The translations under genes and the position numbers were made by a program. 64,000 nt of DNA, taken from assembly GCF_023824195.1 (NCBI RefSeq), contig NZ_CP085442.1:4006001-4070000 (forward strand). Reading direction: 5' to 3'. The notes below the pieces were generated by a model that worked only from the letters and a program-made list of their open reading frames with translations, was not told where the DNA came from and did not search any database. Shown here piece by piece: positions 57,176-64,000 of the stretch. Numbering within the stretch: the first letter of the stretch is position 1; every line of letters starts with the position of its first letter. Origin of the DNA: Priestia megaterium. GTDB taxonomy: Bacteria; Bacillota; Bacilli; Bacillales; Bacillaceae_H.

Positions 57176-58408
57176 TTATCTCTTTTGCGGTGCTTTTGAC
57201 AAGTCAAAGGCACCATGAAGAGCATTAACGGCTTTCTTTAAATCCTCTTCTTTTACAAGCACCCAAATCGTCGTATGGCTGTCAGCAGATTGTAAAATCT
57301 GAATACCTTCGCCAGAAAGGGCTATAACAATTTTAGATGTAACACCAGGCACCCCTGCAATTCCTGCTCCAACCGTTGACACTTTGGCACAGTTGCGAAT
57401 AACAGCCGGCTCATACCCTAGCGCATGAAGCACATCAATCGCTTTGTCAGTTGCTTCATCTGTTACCGTATATACAACACCCTTCGGTGAAATATTGATA
57501 AAATCTACGCTGATTTTTTCTTGTGCCATTGCTTTGAATACTTCTGCTTGCGTATCATAATGGCCTTCTTTACTAAAAACTTTAATTTGAGTGACGTTGG
57601 ATACGTGCGCGATGCCTGTTACAAGGCGTTCTTGCACATCACTTCCACGCTGCTGTGCTTCACCTTGAGATGTAACGAGCGTACCTGCTGAATCAGCATA
57701 CGTGGAACGGACGCGCATCGGTACTTTTGCCTGCATGGCAATCTCTACGGCACGTGGGTGAACTACTTTTGCACCTTGATAAGCCATGTTGCATATTTCG
57801 TTATATGTGACAACGGATAGCGGTCTTGCATCTTCTACAATACGCGGGTCCGCTGTCATCACACCTTCTACATCCGTGAAAATGTCAATGTAATCAGCCA
57901 TAAGAGCTGCACCTAAAGCTGAAGCAGATGTATCGCTACCTCCGCGTCCAAGTGTTGTTGTATCACCTTCAGTAGTTGCCCCTTGAAAGCCTGTTACAAC
58001 AACGACATCATATTCTTCTAATTCTTTTAACAAACGGTCGCATTTCATTTCTAGTATCTTGGCATTGGTAAAATCATCATTCGTCACAAACCCAGCCTGT
58101 GCACCGTTTAATGCTGTAGCTTTAATACCATTTTCGTTTAATAAATTCGTAAACACAACCGATGAAATTAATTCTCCGCATGCCATAAGCATATCAAGCT
58201 CACGTTTATTAAGAGACGCTTTATTTCCATCAACAAGTGAAAGCAATGTATCCGTTGCATACGGCTCACCTTTTCGTCCCATTGCCGATACAACAACGAC
58301 TACTTTGTAACCCTCACTTAAAGCATTATTTAAATGATAAATTGCTCTCGCTCTTCCTTCTTCGTTACGAACGGAAGTTCCTCCAAATTTTTGGACGATT
58401 ATTTTCAT
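57176..58408 (-). CDS. dapG: DapG, aspartokinase I (diaminopimelate-sensitive type)
   Basis: This 410-residue enzyme has an N-terminal kinase domain (VQKFGGTSV, GRGGSDTSA, FTDVEGVMTADPR) and two C-terminal ACT domains (about 265-405). It phosphorylates aspartate, the pathway's first step. In B. subtilis the isozyme encoded beside asd and dapA is inhibited by meso-diaminopimelate. The ATG at 58408 follows GAGGTG. It lies 39 bases after asd. Confidence 0.95.
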   Translation of the reverse strand: MKIIVQKFGGTSVRNEEGRARAIYHLNNALSEGYKVVVVVSAMGRKGEPYATDTLLSLVDGNKASLNKRELDMLMACGELISSVVFTNLLNENGIKATALNGAQAGFVTNDDFTNAKILEMKCDRLLKELEEYDVVVVTGFQGATTEGDTTTLGRGGSDTSASALGAALMADYIDIFTDVEGVMTADPRIVEDARPLSVVTYNEICNMAYQGAKVVHPRAVEIAMQAKVPMRVRSTYADSAGTLVTSQGEAQQRGSDVQERLVTGIAHVSNVTQIKVFSKEGHYDTQAEVFKAMAQEKISVDFINISPKGVVYTVTDEATDKAIDVLHALGYEPAVIRNCAKVSTVGAGIAGVPGVTSKIVIALSGEGIQILQSADSHTTIWVLVKEEDLKKAVNALHGAFDLSKAPQKR

Positions 58409-58447
58409 ACTTACACCTCATCATGTTCCGAGACACTCTGGTTGCGC

Positions 58448-59491
58448 TTATTTTACTAAGCTAAGCTTAATAAGTGATTCTGCAATTTGTACAGAATTCC
58501 AAGCTGCACCTTTTAACAAGTTATCAGAAACGATCCACATATGGAAACCGTTATCGCGATCTAAATCTTTACGAATACGGCCGACAAACACATCTCGTTT
58601 ACCTACACAATCTGCTGGCATTGGATATACTTGATTTTCTGGATCATCTTGCAATACGATACCAGGTGCATCAGCCAATAAATTTTTCACATCAGCTACC
58701 GTTACACCGTCTTTTTCAATTTCAATGTACACTGACTCTGAATGACCTGTTACAACCGGTAGACGAACACAAGTAGCAGCTACTGGCAATTCAGGCATGC
58801 TCATAATTTTCTTCGTTTCATTAATCATTTTCATTTCTTCAAATGTAAAACCGTTATCTTGAAATTTATCAATTTGCGGAATGGCATTAAAAGCAATTTG
58901 ATAATGTTTTTTATCTCCACCAACCGGTAAAATTTCCGGTGTAAACTCTTTTTCTTCTAAAATAGCTTTAGCTTGTTCTTTTAATTCATTAATTGCAGCA
59001 GCGCCTGCTCCAGAAACGGCTTGATACGTTGATACTAGCACTTTAGATAAGCCGTATGTTTCGCGTAATGGCTGTAATGCTGCAACCATTTGAATTGTAG
59101 AGCAGTTTGGATTAGCAATGATTCCGTTATGTGCGTGTAATGCTTCTTCATTCACTTCCGGCACAACTAACGGGACATTTTCATCCATTCGATAAGCGCT
59201 TGTGTTGTCTACAACGATTGCTCCGCGTTTTACTGCCTCTGGTGCAAGTGCTTTTGAAATGCTCCCGCCTGCACTGAATAAAGCAATGTCTACGCCTTCA
59301 AAGCTATCAGGAGTTGCTTCTTGCACAACAACTTCTTCTCCGTTAAACAACACTTTTTTACCAGCTGAACGAGCTGAAGATAATAACGTTAATTTACCAA
59401 CTGGAAAATTACGCTCCTGTAGGGTTTTAATCATTTGTTGTCCTACTGCACCTGTTGCTCCTACTACTGCTACATGTAATTCTCTTGTCAT
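58448..59491 (-). CDS. asd: Asd, aspartate-semialdehyde dehydrogenase
   Basis: This 347-residue NADPH enzyme converts aspartyl phosphate to the semialdehyde. It has the nucleotide motif [12 protein letters not shown], the catalytic Cys in NPNCSTIQM, and an active-site His near the C-terminal half. I set the start at the ATG at 59491 behind GGAGGCGG; the upstream in-frame start overlaps this RBS. It heads the general aspartate-pathway part of the operon. Confidence 0.97.
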   Translation of the reverse strand: MTRELHVAVVGATGAVGQQMIKTLQERNFPVGKLTLLSSARSAGKKVLFNGEEVVVQEATPDSFEGVDIALFSAGGSISKALAPEAVKRGAIVVDNTSAYRMDENVPLVVPEVNEEALHAHNGIIANPNCSTIQMVAALQPLRETYGLSKVLVSTYQAVSGAGAAAINELKEQAKAILEEKEFTPEILPVGGDKKHYQIAFNAIPQIDKFQDNGFTFEEMKMINETKKIMSMPELPVAATCVRLPVVTGHSESVYIEIEKDGVTVADVKNLLADAPGIVLQDDPENQVYPMPADCVGKRDVFVGRIRKDLDRDNGFHMWIVSDNLLKGAAWNSVQIAESLIKLSLVK

Positions 59492-59579
59492 TTTAATACC
59501 GCCTCCAACAATTTTCAACTACTCAACATTTATCTGCATATACTGACTATTTTAACATATTATTATGCTTCATTGCGTC

Positions 59580-59614
59580 AAAGAAGAGAAGATTTTTAAA
59601 ATCTTCTCTTCTTT
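59580..59614. terminator. Strong hairpin between spoVFB and asd
   Basis: AAAGAAGAGAAGAT and ATCTTCTCTTCTTT form a 14-bp stem around TTTTAAA. The downstream run is not U-rich, so it may be a weak terminator or an RNA processing or stabilising structure. Confidence 0.5.
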
Positions 59615-59682
59615 GAGATTGAGAGTTCTCTTACAGCCGCAGTATTGAATAGATTCATGCAACAGCAAGAGGCATATATGTC

Positions 59683-60288
59683 CTATGACTCTTGACCGTC
59701 GCGGAACCTTTCGACAATAACAGGCTGAATCTGTTTATCTTCAAGCGCTGCGTACACCGTGTCTGATAACATCGTCATACGCGCTACCATTGAATTCGGC
59801 TTAAGCACCGGGTCATCTTGACCAAATGGAATAAAATAAATATTTTTAGTCGCCATTAGCCTCATTAAGTTTACACCATTTAGCCCTAGTGCGTCATTAG
59901 TCGAAATTCCCAGTACCACCGGCTTATTATTACGAAGCGTTGCTTTAGCTGCCATGAGTACCGGAGATTCAGTCATTGCATTCGCAAACTTACTCATCGT
60001 ATTCCCAGTGATTGGGGCAACCACCATACAATCAAGCGGAATTTTTGGTCCTAAAGGCTCTGCTTTTACAATTGTATTGATGACGGCGTGACCCGTTAAT
60101 TCCTCAATTTTCTTCACCCAGTCTTCACCATCTCCAAAACGAGTATTTGTGGATTGTACAGTGTAAGAAACAACCGGTAACACTTCTGCTCCCAAATTAA
60201 CAAGCTTTTCAATTTCCGGCATAACCGCATCATACGTACAGTGAGATCCCGTCAAGCCGAATCCTATTCTTTTACCTTTTAATGACAT
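59683..60288 (-). CDS. spoVFB: SpoVFB (DpaB), dipicolinate synthase flavoprotein subunit
   Basis: This 201-residue protein of the flavoprotein family (GFGLTGSHCTYDAVMPEIEKL, APITGNTMSKFANAMTESPVLMAAK) is the second subunit of dipicolinate synthase. It shares one base with spoVFA, so the pair is translationally coupled. With SpoVFA it converts 4-hydroxy-tetrahydrodipicolinate to dipicolinate in the mother cell for spore-core loading. Confidence 0.95.
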   Translation of the reverse strand: MSLKGKRIGFGLTGSHCTYDAVMPEIEKLVNLGAEVLPVVSYTVQSTNTRFGDGEDWVKKIEELTGHAVINTIVKAEPLGPKIPLDCMVVAPITGNTMSKFANAMTESPVLMAAKATLRNNKPVVLGISTNDALGLNGVNLMRLMATKNIYFIPFGQDDPVLKPNSMVARMTMLSDTVYAALEDKQIQPVIVERFRDGQES

Positions 60289-61187
60289 TATTTTTTCTCC
60301 TCTCTTGCATCCGCAGCGTCTTTTAATAAATTCACTAATACATTAGCGACAATCTGACCTGCTGTTTTTGGAGCCACAATTCCTGGAAGACCAGGTGCTA
60401 AAATAGCTTTAATTCCTCGTTTTTCTGCATAGCGGAAATCGGTTCCTCCAGGCTTTGAAGCTAAATCAATAATGAGCGCATGGGTCGGGACATTAGATAA
60501 TGTCTTAGCCGTTAAGATGGGGTATGGAATGGTGTTAATACATATATCACTATCAGCAATTTCTTTATCGAGTTCAGAAAGATAGAAAGGTTGCAAACCC
60601 ATTTCAGCAATACGTGCTAAATGTTCAGATTTTCTAGCTCCTACTTTTACATTGGCACCAAGTGCAGCAAAGGACCTCGCCACGCTCATTCCTACTCTTC
60701 CTAAACCTAGGACAGAAATATTTGAACCGTGAATGGTAAAATCCGTATGTTGAATAACAAGCATGATGGTACCTTCAACAGTAGGAATAGAGTTATAAAT
60801 TGCTACATCATCACGCTCAAATAGCTGAACGAGTTTACGGTTTGTCGTTTTGACTAATTCATTTAAATACCCATTGCTAATACCAGAATAAATAATGCAG
60901 TGCTCAGGCGTTTTTTTAAGTATTTCTTCAGTCAACACTACTTTTTCATTTGAAAAAATAGTATCTACTTGCCCTTCGTGATTTGTTCCAGGCACGGGAA
61001 GGATGATGGCGTCAACATCTGAAAAATCCAGCTCCTCTATCTGATATTTCGTCGCACCTGTAAAACCATGATCTAGCTGATCAAAACCAATAAGAGAGGT
61101 TTTTGCATCTAATTGAATTAATTTTCGAATGACTTCAAGCTGCCTAGCATCACCGCCAATTACAGCTATGTGCAAATCCGTTAACAT
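60288..61187 (-). CDS. spoVFA: SpoVFA (DpaA), dipicolinate synthase dehydrogenase subunit
   Basis: This 299-residue protein has a Rossmann segment ISVLGLGRVGMSVARSFAALGANVKVGARK (about 150-180) after an N-terminal domain beginning LHIAVIGGDARQLEVIRKL. It is the NAD(P)-binding part of dipicolinate synthase. A sigma-K-type promoter candidate lies about 110 bases upstream, consistent with mother-cell expression. The downstream genes asd, dapG and dapA supply its precursor. Confidence 0.95.
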   Translation of the reverse strand: MLTDLHIAVIGGDARQLEVIRKLIQLDAKTSLIGFDQLDHGFTGATKYQIEELDFSDVDAIILPVPGTNHEGQVDTIFSNEKVVLTEEILKKTPEHCIIYSGISNGYLNELVKTTNRKLVQLFERDDVAIYNSIPTVEGTIMLVIQHTDFTIHGSNISVLGLGRVGMSVARSFAALGANVKVGARKSEHLARIAEMGLQPFYLSELDKEIADSDICINTIPYPILTAKTLSNVPTHALIIDLASKPGGTDFRYAEKRGIKAILAPGLPGIVAPKTAGQIVANVLVNLLKDAADAREEKK

Positions 61188-61294
61188 GTTTCATTTTCAC
61201 CTTCTTTAACATTAAATAGATGTATCCTTCGCTTAAACCATCGAGATGTAAAGTGCTATCATTACGCCCTAGAATGCCTATTGCTTTTCTTCAA

Positions 61295-61322
61295 CATACT
61301 ATGTAAACACACAGGAATCGGT
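61295..61322 (-). promoter_or_regulatory. Candidate sigma-K promoter of spoVFA
   Basis: On the minus strand AC (61321-61322) and CATAGTATG (61295-61303) are 17 bases apart, close to the sigma-K pattern AC-N17-CATANNNTA. The implied leader is about 100 bases. Confidence 0.45.
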
Positions 61323-61344
61323 GAATCTTTATCCCTGAAAATAA

Positions 61345-61377
61345 AAGAAACGAGATGCAGGAAGCATCTCGTTTCTT
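61345..61377 (-). terminator. ymxH terminator overlapping the stop
   Basis: AAGAAACGAGATGC and GCATCTCGTTTCTT form a 14-bp stem touching the ymxH stop codon. Confidence 0.85.
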
Positions 61378-61642
61378 ATTTTGTTGACTCATTATTTATA
61401 TCTTCTAGCCGCTGGACATTTACAATCACCATATCTGTACCAATTTTTTCAATATTCCCCCACGGCACTCGCACTTCATCTCCTTGTTTTCGAAACCCAA
61501 ACCACTTCACAGATGGAATAATAAGCGCATTAATTTGTCCCGTATGTTCATTAATTTCAAGATCTGTTTGCCCTAAAATACCCAAACGCTCTGCTCGCTT
61601 AACATCTACAATTTCTTTTCCACTCAGTTCGCTTAATCTCAT
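61376..61642 (-). CDS. ymxH: YmxH, PRC-barrel sporulation protein (YlmC/YmxH family)
   Basis: This 88-residue protein (MRLSELSGKEIVDVKRAERLG) is a PRC-barrel domain of the YlmC/YmxH family, associated with sporulation. It has no catalytic motif and is probably a small adaptor. I place the start at the ATG at 61642 with a strong GAAAGGAGGG; the longer frame start has no RBS. It lies between mlpA and spoVFA, as in B. subtilis. Confidence 0.92.
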   Translation of the reverse strand: MRLSELSGKEIVDVKRAERLGILGQTDLEINEHTGQINALIIPSVKWFGFRKQGDEVRVPWGNIEKIGTDMVIVNVQRLEDINNESTK

Positions 61643-61691
61643 AGAATCCCTCCTTTCATCTAATTTATTGAACAACCATACAAAAAATGAC

Positions 61692-61729
61692 AAAAAAATA
61701 AGGCTGGCTCAATTATTTTAGCCAACCTT
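61692..61729 (-). terminator. mlpA terminator
   Basis: AAGGTTGGCT pairs with AGCCAGCCTT (one G-U), U run on the minus strand. Confidence 0.8.
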
Positions 61730-61740
61730 ACTTTTACTGT

Positions 61741-62985
61741 TTAATTTCCTTTGAAGCCTTTAGGTAAATCTCCACTCGGGCTTATTAGCGAAAGAGCAAA
61801 TTCATCTTTGAAAATATCTCGCGCAAGACCATTTACACTATCTTTAGTCACGGCATTAACAAGGTCTAAAATCTCATCTAATGAACGGTGATAGCCTAGC
61901 ATTAACTCATTTTTTCCGTTTCTGCTCATACGGCTATTTGTACTTTCAAGGCTCAGCATTAAGTTTCCTTTCAGCTGCTCTTTGCTGTTAGCAAGTTCTT
62001 TATCCGTAATACCTTTGTCTTTCAGATCATAAAGCGTTTCTTGAACCGTATCATATAATACGTCGAGCTGATGGCTTCCCGTCCCCCCATAAATCGTTAC
62101 AAGACCGCTGTCTCGATAAGAAGAATGATAAGAAAAAACAGAGTAAGCCAAGCCGCGCTGTTCGCGGACTTCTTGGAACAAACGACTGCTCATACTTCCA
62201 CCAAGCACGTTATTTAGTACAATTAAGCTATATACATCTTCTCCGCCGATTGGCAAACCTTTAAAGCCAAGGCAAAGATGAGCTTGTTCTGTCTCCTTTT
62301 TGCGGGCAATATGATTTGTATGGAACTCTGGCTGAACATATTGATGAGCGGAATGACTTGACGTATATGTACCAAAATAGTTTTCCACCTGTTGAATAAA
62401 ACTCTCATCAATGTTTCCAGCTACTGAAATAACGATGTTTTCGGGAATATACATTTGCTCCATATACTGACGAAGCGAATCACCGTTAAATGTTTTTAAC
62501 GTATCTTCCGTTCCTAAAATCGGATAGCCTAATGGATGATTGCCGTATACGGCTTTTCCTAATAGATCGTGTACAATATCATCAGGTGTATCTTCATACA
62601 TTTTAATTTCTTCATATACAACATTTTTTTCACGAGCTAATTCCTCTTCATCAAATGAAGAATTAAAGAACATATCCGCCAGCACATCTAGCGCTTGATC
62701 TGCGTGTTCGTCTAATACTTTTGCATAGTAGCACGTGTATTCTTTAGAAGTGAATGCATTTACTTGTCCCCCAATGCGGTCGAAGCTTTCTGCAATTTCA
62801 CGAGCAGATCTTGTTTTTGTTCCTTTAAAAAACATATGTTCAAGAAAATGTGATACACCATTAATTTCAGGGTGTTCACTTCGAGAACCCGTTCCGATCC
62901 ACACCCCAATGGCCACAGATCGAACAGTTGGGATATTTTCCAATACAATTCTTACACCATTTTTGCACGTATATCGTTTTATCAA
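61741..62985 (-). CDS. mlpA: MlpA (YmxG), M16 zinc metalloprotease
   Basis: This 414-residue processing-peptidase-like enzyme carries HFLEHMFFKGT (HxxEH) and the distal Glu in NVVYEEIKMYEDTPDD. It is the third M16 gene in the window and, unlike the ymfF-ymfH pair, stands without a partner gene. In B. subtilis MlpA is reported to affect the level of extracellular proteases. It starts at TTG 62985 behind GGGAGGCAC. Confidence 0.93.
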   Translation of the reverse strand: MIKRYTCKNGVRIVLENIPTVRSVAIGVWIGTGSRSEHPEINGVSHFLEHMFFKGTKTRSAREIAESFDRIGGQVNAFTSKEYTCYYAKVLDEHADQALDVLADMFFNSSFDEEELAREKNVVYEEIKMYEDTPDDIVHDLLGKAVYGNHPLGYPILGTEDTLKTFNGDSLRQYMEQMYIPENIVISVAGNIDESFIQQVENYFGTYTSSHSAHQYVQPEFHTNHIARKKETEQAHLCLGFKGLPIGGEDVYSLIVLNNVLGGSMSSRLFQEVREQRGLAYSVFSYHSSYRDSGLVTIYGGTGSHQLDVLYDTVQETLYDLKDKGITDKELANSKEQLKGNLMLSLESTNSRMSRNGKNELMLGYHRSLDEILDLVNAVTKDSVNGLARDIFKDEFALSLISPSGDLPKGFKGN

Positions 62986-63013
62986 GCTAGTGCCTCCCTT
63001 TTGCTTATCTCAC

Positions 63014-63994
63014 TTACTTCTTAGTAGAAGAAGGTATTTTCATCATTCTTTCTTCATCTAGCATTGTTGACACATCGCTAACTTTCAGGCCCTTGCGTTC
63101 AATATCGGTTAACAATTGGTCAAGCGATTCAGCCGTTGATTCAGTCGGGTGCATCAGTACAATAGCCCCTGGGTGAATCTTTTTCATTACTCGATTAATT
63201 AACACTTCTGAACTTGGCTTTTGCCAATCGATTGTATCAACTGTCCACATGATTGTACTCATTTTTAACTGAGAAGCAAGCGTTACTACTTCGGGGCGAA
63301 AACTGCCGCTCGGCGGAGCAAACCATTTTACTTTTTGTCCCGTAGTAGATGTAATAATATCATTCGTTTTTTTAAGCTGCTGATTGATTTGACTAGCCGA
63401 TAAAGTGGCCATATCAGGATGAGAATAAGAGTGGTTTCCTACTTCATGCCCTGCGTCTACAATCATTTTTGCCATATCTGGATTATTTTTAACCCATTTT
63501 CCTTCTAAAAAGAAGGTTGCTTTAGCATGGTGCTTTTTTAGCACTTCTAACATTTTAGGCAAATACTCGTTCCCCCATGCTACGTTCACTGTAAACGATA
63601 CCATAGGCTTTTCATCGTGTCCACGGTAGATAGGTTCCTGTGGTAAATCCCTCAAGTGAACCTTTGGTCTAACCTGTTTGTACACTAGTTTTTTTTCATC
63701 AAATTTACCCGCAGGTTTCATATTTTTATAAGAAGCAGCAAGATCAACTTTTATGCCGTTATAGCCAGGAACCCGTTTCCAAACGGGATCGATTCGTGCA
63801 TTCGCTGCTGGCTTTTCATAATCTTTTGCTTTTTCTTCAATCTTTTGATATAACGCATCATGCTGAGCTGATACAAGTTGTACATCGGATTTAAGTGCTT
63901 CTATATATGCTTCAGCAAAAGGATTATAAATAGATTTATATGTAATTGCCAGTAAAAATAGAAATGCTGTAAATTGCACAATGGTTCTCTTCAC
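63014..63994 (-). CDS. ylxY: YlxY-like polysaccharide deacetylase family protein, altered active site
   Basis: This 326-residue protein has an N-terminal hydrophobic anchor or signal (TIVQFTAFLFLLAITYKSI), a linker and a NodB-type deacetylase domain (about 125-320). The metal motif HSYSHPD and the later WFAPPSGSFRP and IVLMHPTES motifs are present. At the catalytic-base motif it reads FTVNVAWGNEY, where PdaB-like enzymes have an aspartate (FDxxWG), so deacetylase activity is doubtful. YlxY homologues are sporulation-associated. It starts at GTG 63994, only six bases from the window end, so the RBS is cut off. Confidence 0.88.
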   Translation of the reverse strand: MKRTIVQFTAFLFLLAITYKSIYNPFAEAYIEALKSDVQLVSAQHDALYQKIEEKAKDYEKPAANARIDPVWKRVPGYNGIKVDLAASYKNMKPAGKFDEKKLVYKQVRPKVHLRDLPQEPIYRGHDEKPMVSFTVNVAWGNEYLPKMLEVLKKHHAKATFFLEGKWVKNNPDMAKMIVDAGHEVGNHSYSHPDMATLSASQINQQLKKTNDIITSTTGQKVKWFAPPSGSFRPEVVTLASQLKMSTIMWTVDTIDWQKPSSEVLINRVMKKIHPGAIVLMHPTESTAESLDQLLTDIERKGLKVSDVSTMLDEERMMKIPSSTKK

Positions 63995-64000
63995 TTATCC

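Noticed and set aside
1..64000. Search for tRNA/rRNA genes, CRISPR arrays, insertion-sequence transposases and prophage genes
   Set aside because: None seen by reading; the only repeated element is the non-coding structured repeat.

Overview
The window looks like a chromosomal segment of a spore-forming Bacillaceae species, most probably Priestia (Bacillus) megaterium or a close relative. The evidence is low-GC DNA, near-full-length matches in memory to Bacillus subtilis proteins (LexA, GlnR/GlnA, Hfq, MutS/MutL, MiaB, SpoVS, RNase Y, RecA, SpoIIIE, DapA/DapG/Asd, SpoVFA/SpoVFB), sporulation genes throughout, and a gene order that follows the B. subtilis ymf-to-lexA region in inverse orientation. 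I recalled family identities from memory; no database search was possible.

Layout. 1-0.9 kb: start of a divergent gene (probably yneA) and lexA, with three LexA-box-like sites between them. 1-5.6 kb: plus-strand accessory genes, namely a CorA-like membrane protein gene split by an in-frame TAA and a three-gene glycosylation cassette (GT-C transferase, GtrA flippase, GtrB-like polyprenyl-P glycosyltransferase). 5.6-10.1 kb: CDF exporter, KimA potassium importer behind a ydaO-type c-di-AMP riboswitch, and a LysM amidase. 10.1-11 kb: gene-poor, with a structured dispersed repeat and a 33-aa membrane peptide. 11-23.5 kb (minus strand): glnRA, hflX-ynbB, spoVK, hfq-miaA, mutSL, with one plus-strand UPF0126 gene. 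23.6-31.1 kb: a BcaP-like permease with a perfect CodY box, cotE, miaB-ymcA, a second repeat copy, and korAB. 31.5-44.6 kb: dipeptidase, spoVS, ymdB, rny, recA, cinA, pgsA, rodZ, ymfK, ymfJ, ymfI, ymfH, ymfF. 44.8-50.5 kb: a NupNOPQ-like nucleoside ABC transporter behind a GntR regulator. 50.8-64 kb: spoIIIE, tepA-ylzJ, rnjB, dapA-dapG-asd-spoVFB-spoVFA, ymxH, mlpA, ylxY.

How the genes work together. The lexA and recA LexA boxes make an SOS pair. MutS/MutL provide mismatch repair. Hfq, MiaA, MiaB, YmcA, RNase Y, YmdB and RNase J2 form a dense RNA-processing neighbourhood. The spoVF-asd-dapG-dapA order couples aspartate-pathway flux to spore dipicolinate. Nitrogen and carbon control is visible directly in the DNA: tandem GlnR sites before glnR, CodY-box matches before bcaP and the BMP lipoprotein gene, and a cre match before korA.

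The least ordinary items are the pair of about 330-350 bp structured repeats that carry their own terminator (one lies directly against the korB stop codon), the nonsense-split CorA-like gene, the gtr-type cassette, and a palindromic operator candidate before the GntR gene. Most of the rest is conserved Bacillus core genome. I did not find an unmistakably new multi-gene system.
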